Assembly: GCF_001509405.1 (NCBI RefSeq)
Contig: NZ_CP011502.1
Span: forward strand, 62,001 to 126,000
Source of the DNA: Aeromicrobium erythreum
GTDB lineage: Bacteria > Actinomycetota > Actinomycetes > Propionibacteriales > Nocardioidaceae
Length of the DNA stretch: 64,000 nucleotides
Direction: 5' to 3'
The position numbers were made by a program, and so were the translations under genes. This document shows positions 15,107-24,881 of this stretch, in pieces. The notes beneath the pieces were generated by a model. The model made no database searches and was not told the DNA's origin. It was given only the letters and a program-made list of their open reading frames with translations. Each line of letters begins with the position of its first letter. Position 1 is the stretch's first letter.

Positions 15107-16477
15107 ATGTCGTCCTCCGGATCCGCCTCGTTCGTCCGTCGTCTGCTGGTGACCACCTGTGCCGCGACACGCACCACGGGCCTCGCGGCGCGGTTCACCG
15201 GGACGGCCCCGTTCCTGCCGGCCCTGTTCGTGCTCCGCTACAGCAACATGGGCGGGCTCGACCCGGCGGTCGTCGCGACTCACCTTGCACGGTGCCGGAC
15301 CTTCGGCGACCGCGGGTGGACGACGTACTGGCACCGCCTCGCCGCCGAGCAGCTGACGGTCGCGGAGTCGGCGCTGGGCCGCGTCGCGGGGACCGACCTG
15401 TCCGGTCGGCTCGTCTCCGCGGCCACGTCGGGCGAGGTGGTCCTGCCCGACGTGGCGCTCGGGACGCTCGAGGACGCCGCGGTGCTGATGGCCGACCACG
15501 GTCCGCAGCCGACGCCGGACGACGTGTCGCGCGTGGTCGGGACCGGCCGGCCCGAGGTGCTCGACGCGTTCACCGCGCTCGACGCCTGGGTCAAGGCCCT
15601 CACCCTCGAGCAGGTGGCGGCGTTCCCGGGCCACACGCCGGGCCGGATGCGCGCGTACTGGCGGAGCCGTCGCCTGTTCGACGCGCTCGTGCCGGTGGTG
15701 ACCCCACGTCTCGGCGTCGACGTCCGGCCGGTCGACGTCCCGGTGGACGGCGACGTCGTGCGCGGCTACCTCGTCACCCCGAGGGACGGGGGGCCGCGGC
15801 CCGTCGTGCTCGTGACGAACGGGCTCGAGGGGACGGTGCAGGAGCTGCTCCTGCCACTGCTGCGCTACCGGGAGAGCGGGCTCGCCACGTTCGTCATGGA
15901 GATGCCGGGCAGCTACGCCTACGGGCAGCCCATGTCGCCGGCCTCGGAGGACGTGTACGGCGCCGTCGTCGACCACCTCGTCCGCGACCCGCGGGTGGAG
16001 GGCACGCGGCTCGGGGTCGTCGGTGTCAGCTTCGGCGGCTACTGGGCCGCGCGGCTCGCGGTGGTCGAGCCGCGGCTCACCTGTGCGGTCGCCTGCGGCG
16101 CGCCGACCAACCGCACGTTCCTGCCCGGCAACGCGATCGGTCTGCCGCAGGTGATCCTCGAGGCGCTCAAGGCCGTCACCGGTTCACGTGCCCTGCTCAC
16201 CATGAGCCACCGGCTCCGCACCCTGTCGCTACGCCGCCGCTACCGCGACGTCCGCGTGCCGCTGCTGGTCGTCAACGGCGACCACGACACGTTGCTGAGC
16301 ACGCAGGACTCGATCGACCTCGCCGAGCAGGCGCCGGGCGCGAGCCTCCTGCTCTACCCCGACGACGACCACTGCGCGATGGGCCACTACCGCGACTGGC
16401 TCGACGCGTCCCAGCAGTGGCTCGTGCGGCACCTGGCTCCGCCCGTTGACGCGCCGGCTCCGGCCGGGGGCGACTGA
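15107..16477 (+). CDS. Alpha/beta hydrolase (FrsA/esterase-like)
   Basis: A 456-residue protein with a helical N-terminal half (residues 1-215) and a C-terminal alpha/beta-hydrolase domain. The nucleophile elbow is GVSFGG (Ser about 307), the acid is probably Asp in VNGDHDTL and the His is in DDDHCAMGHY. The extended N-terminal cap resembles FrsA/DUF1100-type hydrolases acting on small esters or lactones. It diverges from the FAH-TetR unit and shares its palindromic operator, so the two hydrolases may act in one catabolic route. There is no signal peptide. Confidence 0.82.
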   Translation: MSSSGSASFVRRLLVTTCAATRTTGLAARFTGTAPFLPALFVLRYSNMGGLDPAVVATHLARCRTFGDRGWTTYWHRLAAEQLTVAESALGRVAGTDLSGRLVSAATSGEVVLPDVALGTLEDAAVLMADHGPQPTPDDVSRVVGTGRPEVLDAFTALDAWVKALTLEQVAAFPGHTPGRMRAYWRSRRLFDALVPVVTPRLGVDVRPVDVPVDGDVVRGYLVTPRDGGPRPVVLVTNGLEGTVQELLLPLLRYRESGLATFVMEMPGSYAYGQPMSPASEDVYGAVVDHLVRDPRVEGTRLGVVGVSFGGYWAARLAVVEPRLTCAVACGAPTNRTFLPGNAIGLPQVILEALKAVTGSRALLTMSHRLRTLSLRRRYRDVRVPLLVVNGDHDTLLSTQDSIDLAEQAPGASLLLYPDDDHCAMGHYRDWLDASQQWLVRHLAPPVDAPAPAGGD

Positions 16478-16566
16478 CGCACGACCACCTTCGCGATTCC
16501 GCTGCGCCACGGCCGCCGACCGCTCATGCTGGAGGCTCGTCCGCCTGGTGCGAAAAGGGAGATCGC

Positions 16567-19500
16567 ATGGGTGCTTCACGCGCTGCGGCGCGCGGCTGCG
16601 TGCTGCTCGTCGTCTCGGTGCTGGCCACGCTGCTCGGTGTCGCGCCCGCGCACGCCGCGCCCGTGGCGTTGTCCGGGAGCGTCGTCGGCACGTCCGGCGC
16701 CGGCCTCTCGGGCATCGAGGTGGCTGTCACGACGCGTGCGGGCGTCGCCGTGCAGGAGACGACGACCGACAGCACCGGGGCGTGGTCGGTGCAGGTGGAG
16801 CCGGGGACCTACGCGGTCGGGTACGTCGACCCCGAGGGCTGGTGGAAGCCGGAGTTCTGGGACGACCAGACCACGCTCGCCGCCTCGACCGCCCTGACGG
16901 TCGGCACGTCGGGCCGTACCGGGGTCGTGGCGCGCCTCGCTCCGTACCCCGTCGTCTCCGGCACCGTCCGCTCGGGCGGTGAGCCCGTCGCCGGAGCCGA
17001 GGTGCGTGCCTACGCGAGTGCCAACGAGACCGACTCCGTCCGCGTGGTCACGACCGCCGCCGACGGCACGTGGGCCGTGCCGCTGCCGTCCGGCAGCTAC
17101 CGGTTCGCGTTCGAGAGCCCCGACCACGTCGTCGAGTACTGGAACGACCGCGCCACCCTGGCTGCGTCGGACCCGGTCACGGTGACGACCGCCGACGTGC
17201 CCGGGCGCGACGTCACGCTCACCCCGCTGCCCGTCGCCTCGGGACGGGTGACGGCCGGGGGCGCGGCCGTGCGTCGCCCCGAGGTCACCGTCCTCGTCCG
17301 CGACGCCGCCACGGGACTGTGGAGCGAGCAGGAGACCGTCACCGGTGACGCCCAGGGTCGCTGGTCGGTGCGCCTGGTGGCGGGTCGCTACAGCTTCCGG
17401 TTCGCCGGCGACGCCCGGTACCGGCCCGAGTTCTGGGCCGACCAGACCCGACGCTCCGACGCCACGCCGGTCGACCTCGGCTCGGCCCCGGTGGTCCTCG
17501 ACGCCGACCTCGCCGTGCTGCCCACGGCCCGCGGCCTGGTGCGCGACGCGTCGGGCGAGCCGGTCGAGGACGCCGACGTCGTCGCGCTCGACGCCTCAGG
17601 CGACGAGGTCGCACGCGACCGGACCGGGCCCGACGGCGTGTTCGGCGTGCCGCTCGCCCCGGGCGCGTACGGGGTGGAGGTCCGCGCCCGCGGCTACCGC
17701 ACGTGGACGCGCAGCGTCGTCGACGACCCGCTCCTCGTCGGCCAGCGCGGCGGCGACGTCGGCACCGTCGACCTCGCGCCCGCCCTCGCGATCAGGGGCC
17801 GGGTCACGGGGCCGGACGGGTCGCCGGTGCGCACCGACGTCGTCGTTCACGCGCCCCGCGTCGTCGCCGGCCAGACCCGCTGGGTCGTCGCCGACCGCGT
17901 CTCGACCGACGCCTCCGGCCGCTGGTCCGCCCCCGTCGTCCCCGGCGACTACCGCCTGCAGGTCGAGGGCACCGACGACCTCGCAGGCGAGTTCTGGGAC
18001 GACGCCGCCTCGCTCGCGGCGGCGCGCACGGTCACGGTCGGTGACGCCGACGTGCTCGCGCGCGACACCGTCCTGGCGGCCCGGTCGCGCTCCGGCGTCC
18101 GCGGCACCGTCACCACCGCGACGGGCGGCGCGCTCGCCGACGCCCGCGTGAGCGCCTCGGTGCTGCGCGACGGCGAGTGGGTCGTGCTCGACGAGACCAC
18201 CACGGCCGCCGACGGCCGGTACCGGCTGCTCCTGCCCGACGGGACCTACCGCCTGGGCTTCTCGGCGGACCGTCATCGCACGACCTTCGGCCCCGGCTCC
18301 GCCACCGTCGGCGCCGCGCCGTCGGTCGTCGTCGCCGGGTCGCTCGTCAGCCGCGACGTCCGGCTCGAGACGGTCAGCGCCCGCGTCCAGGGCACCGTGA
18401 GAGGCCCGTCGGGACCGCTCGCAGGGGTCGACGTCCGCGTGCTGCAGGGCGGCAGCGACGACCTGGTGCCCGTCACCTCGGCACGCACCGACTCCGCCGG
18501 CCGCTACGAGGTGCAGGTCGACGCAGGGCGGTACGTGCTCGCGTTCGAGGACCCCTCGGGCGACCACCGGGGCGAGTACCTCGCCGGCGCCAGCACGTGG
18601 GCGTCGGCGACGCGGGTGGTCGTGGCCGACGGCGCGACGCTCACCGGCCGCGACGTCACCCTCGCCGCAAACCCGCGCCTCGGCGGTCGGGTCCAGACGA
18701 CGTCCGGTGCCGGCGTGGGCGACGCGGTGGTCCGTCTCGTCCGCCCGCTGGACGCCTCGGGCGCCGGGGGAGACGTCGTGGCCGAGACCACCACGGACGG
18801 CACCGGCGCCTACGGACTCGCCGCCCCCGCCGGCACCTACACGGTCGAGGTGGTGCTCGACGGCGACGTCCGCTGGACGCTGTCGTCCCTCGCGCTCGCG
18901 ACCGGCACCACCACCCGGACGGTGACGCTGGCCGACCAGCGCGCCGTCACCGGCCGGCTCGCAGGGCCCGACGCCCGCCCGGCCGCCGGCGTGGAGGTGC
19001 GCGCCTGGCGCTACGACCCCCGCGACGACACCGCCGTCGTGGTCGGCCGCGCGGTCTCCGGCACCGACGGCAGGTACGCGCTCGCCGTGCCGCCCGGCGT
19101 CTACCGCGTCGGCTTCCACGGGCTGCCGCTCGGGTACGCGACGACCTTCGCCGGTGGCCCAGACCTCGGAACAGCCCGCGTGGTCCGGGTGGCGTCCACC
19201 GACGTCGCCGACGTCGACGCCACGCTCGCCGCCGCCACGGGAGTCACGGGCAGCATCAGCGACGCCGCGGTGCTCGCCGACGCGCCGCCGGAGCTGGAGG
19301 CGATCTTCCTCCGCTTCGACACCGACGCCGGGCGCTGGGTCGAGCAGGAGCGCACGACCCCCGGCTACGGGGCGTACCAGGTCGAGCTGCCGCCCGGCCG
19401 GTACCGGGTCCGGGTCGTCGAGCGGCAGGAGCCGTTCCGCACGACCCACCACGGCGGCGGCGCTGCGTTCTCCTCGGCTGCCGACGTCGAGGTCGTCGCC

Positions 19501-20916
19501 GGGTCGCTCACGCCGGGCGTCGACGTGGTCGTCGGCTCGGAGCTCGGCACCCTGCGGCCGGTCGCCGCCCCCACCGTCACGGGACGGGCCGTCGTCGGCG
19601 GGACCCTCACCGCCGACCCCGGCACCTGGACGCCCGCCGCGACCGACGTGGCCTACCAGTGGCTGCGCGACGGCACGCCCGTGACCGGCGCCACCGGTCG
19701 CAGCTACGTGCCGGGCGCCGTCGACGTCGGACGCGCGGTCGCGGTGCGCGTGGTCGCCTCGCGGGCGGGGTACCGCTCCGCCCTCGCGGTCAGCACGCCC
19801 GCCACGGTCGCGCCGGGGACGCTCGTGTCGACCTCCCCGCCCGTCCTCACGAGCGACCCCGTGGTCGGCACCCGCACCACGGCGTCCAGCGGGACGTGGT
19901 CGCCGGCCGACGTGACGTTCGCCCGGCAGTGGCTGCGCGACGGCGTCGTCGTCGACGGTGCCACCGGCAGCGAGCACGTGCCCACGGCCGCCGACGTGGG
20001 TCACGCGCTCGCCCTGCGCGTGACCGCCTCGGCCCCCGGCTACACCTCGCTCACCGTGGTCTCGCAGCCGCGGACCGTGACCGACCCGCCGCTGACGGCG
20101 ACCACGCCCCCCGTGATCACCGGCGACGCGACGACCGGATCGACCCTCGGCAGCACCGAGCCCGTCTGGAGCCGCACGCCGGGCACGACGACCCGGCAGT
20201 GGCTGCGCGACGGCCGACCGGTCGACGGCGCGACGGGCACCACGTACCGGCTCGGGCTCGACGACGTCGGCAGCGCCGTGGCGCTCCAGGTGGTCGGGCG
20301 GGTCGACGGACAGCAGCCCGTGACCACCACGTCGGCCGCGCGCACCGTCGCTCCCGCCGCCCTGACCGCCCGCACCGCGCCGACCGTCACCGGCACCGCC
20401 CGACCCGGCTCGACGCTCACGGCCTCGCCCGGCACGTGGGACGCCGGCGACCCCACGACCGGCGCGACGTCGTTCGGGTACCAGTGGCTGCGGTCGGGCA
20501 GGGCTGTCGCCGGGGCGACCAAGCCGACGTACCGCGCCGGTACCGCCGACCTCGGACGTCCGCTCACGGTCCGGGTCACCGCCACACGGCCCGGGCACGC
20601 CACCGCGTCGCGCACGTCGGCGTCGCGCACCGTCAAGGCGCAGCCCACCCTGGCCGTCACCAGCACCGGAGGTCGTGGGACGGCGACCTTCACCGTCGTG
20701 GTGCGCGCCGCCGGCGCCACCCCCACGGGGACCGTGCGCGTCCGGCTCGGCTCGCGCACCCTGCGCAGCGCGACCCTGACCACGTACCGCGGGGCCCGCC
20801 GCGCCGTCGTCACGGTGACCCGGCAGGCCAAGGGCGCGCGCACCTACACGGTGGAGTACCGGGGCGACGCGAAGGTCGAGGCGCGCTCGACCCACCGTCG
20901 GGTCACCGTGCGCTGA
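16567..20916 (+). CDS. Very large secreted repeat protein (carboxypeptidase-regulatory-like and A1A-type repeats)
   Basis: A 1449-residue exported protein. Signal peptide residues 1-31 (cleavage after AHA). Residues 33 to about 1000 are some ten beta-sandwich repeats of 85-100 residues of carboxypeptidase-regulatory type, with recurring TDAxGxW, PGxYRxxF and E(F/Y)WxDxxxLAAS motifs. Four repeats of about 85 residues follow, each with xGTWxP and (Y/R)QWLRDGxxVxGAT (about 1000-1350), then a terminal Ig-like domain (1360-1449). No catalytic motif, LPXTG signal or C-terminal membrane helix is visible, so it is probably released or held non-covalently. ATG 16567 has a good ribosome site (AAAAGGGAGA). 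A surface or adhesion role is inference. Confidence 0.85.
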   Translation: MGASRAAARGCVLLVVSVLATLLGVAPAHAAPVALSGSVVGTSGAGLSGIEVAVTTRAGVAVQETTTDSTGAWSVQVEPGTYAVGYVDPEGWWKPEFWDDQTTLAASTALTVGTSGRTGVVARLAPYPVVSGTVRSGGEPVAGAEVRAYASANETDSVRVVTTAADGTWAVPLPSGSYRFAFESPDHVVEYWNDRATLAASDPVTVTTADVPGRDVTLTPLPVASGRVTAGGAAVRRPEVTVLVRDAATGLWSEQETVTGDAQGRWSVRLVAGRYSFRFAGDARYRPEFWADQTRRSDATPVDLGSAPVVLDADLAVLPTARGLVRDASGEPVEDADVVALDASGDEVARDRTGPDGVFGVPLAPGAYGVEVRARGYRTWTRSVVDDPLLVGQRGGDVGTVDLAPALAIRGRVTGPDGSPVRTDVVVHAPRVVAGQTRWVVADRVSTDASGRWSAPVVPGDYRLQVEGTDDLAGEFWDDAASLAAARTVTVGDADVLARDTVLAARSRSGVRGTVTTATGGALADARVSASVLRDGEWVVLDETTTAADGRYRLLLPDGTYRLGFSADRHRTTFGPGSATVGAAPSVVVAGSLVSRDVRLETVSARVQGTVRGPSGPLAGVDVRVLQGGSDDLVPVTSARTDSAGRYEVQVDAGRYVLAFEDPSGDHRGEYLAGASTWASATRVVVADGATLTGRDVTLAANPRLGGRVQTTSGAGVGDAVVRLVRPLDASGAGGDVVAETTTDGTGAYGLAAPAGTYTVEVVLDGDVRWTLSSLALATGTTTRTVTLADQRAVTGRLAGPDARPAAGVEVRAWRYDPRDDTAVVVGRAVSGTDGRYALAVPPGVYRVGFHGLPLGYATTFAGGPDLGTARVVRVASTDVADVDATLAAATGVTGSISDAAVLADAPPELEAIFLRFDTDAGRWVEQERTTPGYGAYQVELPPGRYRVRVVERQEPFRTTHHGGGAAFSSAADVEVVAGSLTPGVDVVVGSELGTLRPVAAPTVTGRAVVGGTLTADPGTWTPAATDVAYQWLRDGTPVTGATGRSYVPGAVDVGRAVAVRVVASRAGYRSALAVSTPATVAPGTLVSTSPPVLTSDPVVGTRTTASSGTWSPADVTFARQWLRDGVVVDGATGSEHVPTAADVGHALALRVTASAPGYTSLTVVSQPRTVTDPPLTATTPPVITGDATTGSTLGSTEPVWSRTPGTTTRQWLRDGRPVDGATGTTYRLGLDDVGSAVALQVVGRVDGQQPVTTTSAARTVAPAALTARTAPTVTGTARPGSTLTASPGTWDAGDPTTGATSFGYQWLRSGRAVAGATKPTYRAGTADLGRPLTVRVTATRPGHATASRTSASRTVKAQPTLAVTSTGGRGTATFTVVVRAAGATPTGTVRVRLGSRTLRSATLTTYRGARRAVVTVTRQAKGARTYTVEYRGDAKVEARSTHRRVTVR

Positions 20917-21021
20917 CGACGGACGGGCGTCCCACGGACCCTGGGCCGGTGGGGTTTTCGTGGGCGGGCGGCGGGTACCATGGGGAGTTCGCAGAACGAC
21001 CCACGAGAGCCGAGGAGAGGC

Positions 21022-23127
21022 GTGTCCTCCGAGCAGCAGGCCGCCGCAGAGATCGCAGCGGAGCAGGCGTACGTCGACGTCGTCTACGGTCGCCTCGACG
21101 AGTCCACCAAGGTGGCGCAGTCGCTCGTCACCGAGGGCTTCGCCCGCGGGCACGTCGGCAACGAGGGCGGTCTGGTCGAGCGCGACGCGATGGTCTTCCA
21201 GGCCACCCGCCGCCTGTCGGCGCTCAACGCCGCGCACGACGGGCTCGTGTTCGGCCGGCTCGACCTGCAGGGCGGCGAGGCCCGGTACATCGGCCGGATC
21301 GGTGTCCGCGACGCCGAACGCGAGATCCTGCTCGTCGACTGGCGTGCGCCGGCGGCGGCGTTGTTCTACCAGGCCACCGCCCAGGACCCCACCGGCGTCG
21401 TCCGACGTCGCGTCCTGCGCAGCTCGGGCAAGACCGTCGTCGGGGTCGAGGACGACCTGCTCGACGCGGAGAACGCCCCCGAGGACATGGTCGTCGTCGG
21501 CGAGGGCGCGCTGCTCGCCAGCCTCTCGCGGGCCCGCGACAGCACCATGCACTCCGTCGTCGCCACGATCCAGAAGGAGCAGGACGAGGCCATCCGCGCT
21601 CCCAGCCGCGGCGCGACGATCATCGGCGGCGGCCCCGGCACCGGCAAGACCGTCGTGGCGCTGCACCGTGCGGCCTACCTGCTGTACACCGACCGCCGAC
21701 GCTTCGAGTCCGGTGGCGTGCTCGTCGTCGGCCCGTCGTCGGTGTTCATGAGCTACATCGAGCGGGTGCTGCCGAGCCTCGGCGAGACCGCGGTGACGCT
21801 GCGCTCGCTCGGCGAGGTCGTCGACGGCGTCGGCGCGCGTGAGCACGACGAGCCGGTCGCCGCCGCGGCCAAGGGCTCGTCGCGCATGCTGCCCGTGCTC
21901 CGGCGCCTGGCCACCTCGCCGCAGCCCGGCGAGCCGACGTCGTTCCGCTACTTCTACAAGGACGACGTGCTCGTCCTCGACGCCAAGAAGCTCGCGAACA
22001 TCCGCCGAGGGCTGCTCTCGAACCTGCCCCGCAACCGCGCCTACCCGAAGGCGCCGGCTGCCGTGGCGCGGGCGCTGTGGCAGCAGGTGTCGGGCGAGCG
22101 GGCGCTCGAGAAGGGCGAGGAGGGCTTCCTCGACGAGCTCACCACCGACCACCGGTACGTCGACTTCGTCGAGGCGTGGTGGCCGCCGGTCGACGCCGTC
22201 GAGCTCTGGCGCACCCTGCCCAAGCGGGTCGGCGAGCTCGCCAACGGCGCCTTCTCCCGCGAGGAGCTCGACGCGATGGTGACGTCGTGGTCCTCTGGCG
22301 TCCCCGCCATCGAGGACGTCCCCCTCATCGACGAGCTGCGCTACCTGCTGGGCGAGGTGCCGCCCGACGACGAGCGCGACGACGACGTGCCGCGCCAGCT
22401 GATGAGCTTCGAGCGACGTGAGCGCGAGGTCGAGAACGAGCTGCGCTCCACCACGAGCATCGACGACGACGGGTACGCGCACGTGCTGGTCGACGAGGCG
22501 CAGGACCTCTCGCCGATGCAGTGGCGCATGCTCGGGCGCCGCGGTCGCTACGCCAGCTGGACGATCGTCGGCGACCTCGCGCAGTCGTCGTGGCCGCACG
22601 CCGACGAGGCCGAGCAGGCCCGCGTGGCGGCGCTGGAGGGCAAGGTCGAGCACCGGTTCCGGCTCTCGACGAACTACCGCAACTCCGCCGAGATCTACGA
22701 CCTCGCGGCCGACGTCGCGCAGGTCGCGATCCCGGGTGCCGACCTCGCGGAGGCCGTGCGCCGCACGGGCGAGGCGCCGCGGCACGAGTGGGTCGCCGAC
22801 GCCGCGCTGCTCGACGCCGTCGAGGCCGAGGCCGACACGATGCTCGAGCGGGTCGAGGGCACGGTCGCGGTGGTCGCCGCCCGCGCCGACCTGCCGCGGC
22901 TGCGGGCCCGTCTGGCCGACCGGCTCGCCGCCCACGACCGCCTGCGGGTGCTCGACGGTCTCGACACCAAGGGCCTGGAGTTCGACGCGGTGGTCGTGGT
23001 CGAGCCCGACGCGATCATCGCGGAGTCCGAGGCCGGCTGGCGGACGTTCTACGTCGTCCTCACCCGCGCCACCCAGCTCCTCACCACCGTCGGCACCACC
23101 CAGACCTGGCTCTCGCGCGTCTCCTGA
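21022..23127 (+). CDS. helD: HelD-family RNA polymerase-recycling helicase-like ATPase
   Basis: A 701-residue superfamily 1 protein: N-terminal helical arm (residues 1-75), the HelD signature DWRAPAAALFYQA (106-118), Walker A GGGPGTGKT (202-210), Walker B VLVDEAQDLSPMQ, motif III GDLAQSSWPHAD, and LSTNYRN plus GLEFDAVVVVEP in the second RecA domain. HelD proteins release stalled or inactive RNA polymerase and in actinomycetes can confer rifamycin tolerance. GTG 21022 is chosen because GAGGAG stands 4-5 bp before it. The upstream in-frame ATG at 20980 overlaps a TACCAT sequence that looks like a -10 box. Confidence 0.87.
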   Translation: MSSEQQAAAEIAAEQAYVDVVYGRLDESTKVAQSLVTEGFARGHVGNEGGLVERDAMVFQATRRLSALNAAHDGLVFGRLDLQGGEARYIGRIGVRDAEREILLVDWRAPAAALFYQATAQDPTGVVRRRVLRSSGKTVVGVEDDLLDAENAPEDMVVVGEGALLASLSRARDSTMHSVVATIQKEQDEAIRAPSRGATIIGGGPGTGKTVVALHRAAYLLYTDRRRFESGGVLVVGPSSVFMSYIERVLPSLGETAVTLRSLGEVVDGVGAREHDEPVAAAAKGSSRMLPVLRRLATSPQPGEPTSFRYFYKDDVLVLDAKKLANIRRGLLSNLPRNRAYPKAPAAVARALWQQVSGERALEKGEEGFLDELTTDHRYVDFVEAWWPPVDAVELWRTLPKRVGELANGAFSREELDAMVTSWSSGVPAIEDVPLIDELRYLLGEVPPDDERDDDVPRQLMSFERREREVENELRSTTSIDDDGYAHVLVDEAQDLSPMQWRMLGRRGRYASWTIVGDLAQSSWPHADEAEQARVAALEGKVEHRFRLSTNYRNSAEIYDLAADVAQVAIPGADLAEAVRRTGEAPRHEWVADAALLDAVEAEADTMLERVEGTVAVVAARADLPRLRARLADRLAAHDRLRVLDGLDTKGLEFDAVVVVEPDAIIAESEAGWRTFYVVLTRATQLLTTVGTTQTWLSRVS

Positions 23128-23155
23128 CCGCACCCCGCCCCGCCCCAGCGCCCCT

Positions 23156-23224
23156 CCCCGCGTTTCGTGGAGCTGGTGACGGTTCCTGTGCGAGAAACCG
23201 TCGCGAAGTCCACAGAACGCGGGG
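23156..23224. repeat. Imperfect palindrome family C after helD
   Basis: The outer arms start CCCCGCGTTTCGTGGA and end TCCACAGAACGCGGGG; an inner stem pairs GACGGTT with AACCGTC. The 69-bp element lies in the gap between helD and the metallophosphoesterase gene and probably acts as the helD terminator. Its GCGTTT and TCCAC core words differ from the other palindrome families in the window. Confidence 0.6.
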
Positions 23225-23273
23225 ACCTCGGGCTGGGCGGTGGGACAGGCGTGATGCCTTCTAGGGTGGACGG

Positions 23274-24881
23274 GTGCGCAAGATCGCGGTCGGCCTCGTC
23301 CTGCTCGCTGCCGCCGTCCTCACGGGACTACCGGTGGCGACGTCGACGTTCCTGCACAGCGAGCGGCACCTGACCATCGGTGCGCACCAGGCTGTCGTCA
23401 GCCCCCAGGTCGACGGGCACGCGACGATCGACTTCGGACCGCTGCTGCCGGAGGTGCGCGTCCCGGTCGACGCGCCGCTCGGCGTCGGCGTGAACGTCCG
23501 GCTCGGCGACTCCGACGCGGTGGGCCTGGAGGAGCTGCTGCAGCGCGACGCCGCCATCGCCGCCCAGCCGAGCGGCGAGGTGCGCGAGGTGACGGCCGCC
23601 GTCACCGACATGGCGGCCGAGGCGGCCCTGCGCGGTCTGGGTGTCGGCGTCCTCACGGTCACCGTCCTCGTGCTCGGCTGGCGTGCGGTCGGTGCCGACC
23701 GTCGGCGTCGGATCCGCCGCGAGATGGTGCAGCCGTCGCGCGGGCAGGTGGCGGGCGGGGTCGCCACCGTCGTCGTCGTGGTCGGCGCGCTGGTGCTGGT
23801 CAGCCTGCCCGAGCGTCAGGACGCCGAGCCGGCGCAGACGTGGACCGCGGCGCGCGAGGTGTTCCCCGAGCTGCCCGCCGACCCGGTGCTCGACCGGCTG
23901 CAGCTGGCCCAGGGCAGCGCCACCACGAGCAGCCGCGCGCTCGTGGAGGGTGCGCTGTACCTCTACCGCGACTCCGTCAGCTTCTACGGCGCGCTCGAGG
24001 AGCAGGCGACGCAGGTGCGCGTCCGCGAGCCCGAGGACGGCGAGACGACGGCGCTCGTCGTCACCGACCGCCACGACAACATCGGCATGGACCCGGTCGC
24101 CCGCAACATCGCCGACCGCGCGAAGGCCCGCCTCCTGATCGACCTCGGCGACGACACCTCCCAGGGCGGCGCGTGGGAGACGTTCAGCATCAACTCCCTC
24201 GCCCGTGCGTTCAAGGGCTTCGACGTCGTCTCCATCGGCGGCAACCACGACTCCCGCCGCACGACGAAGGACCAGGAGAAAGCCGGGTTCACCGTGCTCG
24301 ACGGCGATCCCGTCGAGGTCGATGGCGTCCGCTTCCTCGGCGACACCGACCCGCGCGGCACGACCCTCACCGGCTACACCGAGGACGCGAAGACCCGCGA
24401 CACCGCCCTCGACGACCAGGACGAGGAGCTCACGTCGACCGCGTGCGACGCCGACGAGCGCGGCGAGCGGGTCGGCGTGCTCGCCGTCCACTCGTGGGCG
24501 TCGGGACGCAAGGTCGCGGCCAGCGGCTGCGTCGACCTCGTGCTCACCGGGCACCTGCACTACCAGGTGGGCCCGCGGGCGATCGCCGGTCCCGACGGCC
24601 GGTCGACCACCCGGCTGACGACCGGCACGACCGGCGGCGCGGTCCTGCCGATCGCCCTCGGCAGCAGCCTGCGGCGCGACGCCCAGGTCACGATCGTCAC
24701 CTTCGACGCCGACGGTGCGCCGGTCGGGCTGCAGGTGGTCACGTTCACGCCCGCCGGCGTCATCGACGTCGGCGACTACACCGAGCTGCCGCTCACCTCC
24801 TCGCCCTCGCCCGCCGACCCGGACCCCACCGAGGACCCGACGGCCGAGGACCAGGACCCGGAGGCTCCCGTCCAGCCGTGA
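23274..24881 (+). CDS. Membrane-anchored metallophosphoesterase
   Basis: A 535-residue protein: N-terminal membrane helix (residues 3-25), an exported loop of about 95 residues, two more helices (about 118-138 and 162-182), then an exported calcineurin-like phosphoesterase domain. Metal-site motifs are VVTDRHDN, DLGDD, GGNHDS and TGHLHYQ, in the normal order; the first GD motif is replaced by TDRHDN. A Pro/Asp/Glu-rich tail follows. It probably hydrolyses a phosphoester outside the membrane; the substrate is unknown. Start GTG 23274. The last codons overlap the kinase gene (GTGA), so the two are coupled. Confidence 0.82.
   Translation: MRKIAVGLVLLAAAVLTGLPVATSTFLHSERHLTIGAHQAVVSPQVDGHATIDFGPLLPEVRVPVDAPLGVGVNVRLGDSDAVGLEELLQRDAAIAAQPSGEVREVTAAVTDMAAEAALRGLGVGVLTVTVLVLGWRAVGADRRRRIRREMVQPSRGQVAGGVATVVVVVGALVLVSLPERQDAEPAQTWTAAREVFPELPADPVLDRLQLAQGSATTSSRALVEGALYLYRDSVSFYGALEEQATQVRVREPEDGETTALVVTDRHDNIGMDPVARNIADRAKARLLIDLGDDTSQGGAWETFSINSLARAFKGFDVVSIGGNHDSRRTTKDQEKAGFTVLDGDPVEVDGVRFLGDTDPRGTTLTGYTEDAKTRDTALDDQDEELTSTACDADERGERVGVLAVHSWASGRKVAASGCVDLVLTGHLHYQVGPRAIAGPDGRSTTRLTTGTTGGAVLPIALGSSLRRDAQVTIVTFDADGAPVGLQVVTFTPAGVIDVGDYTELPLTSSPSPADPDPTEDPTAEDQDPEAPVQP

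Noticed and set aside
20980..21022. ATG at 20980 as the start of helD.
   Set aside because: The ATG overlaps a TACCAT -10-like box and lacks a ribosome site, whereas GTG 21022 has GAGGAG at proper distance and gives the standard N-terminus.
17596..23133. A very long open frame on the minus strand (about 1845 codons) opposite the secreted repeat protein and helD.
   Set aside because: Its composition is an artefact of the high-GC antisense strand (runs of Val, Gly, Asp, Arg, no domain). The plus-strand proteins have clear motifs, signal peptide and ribosome sites.
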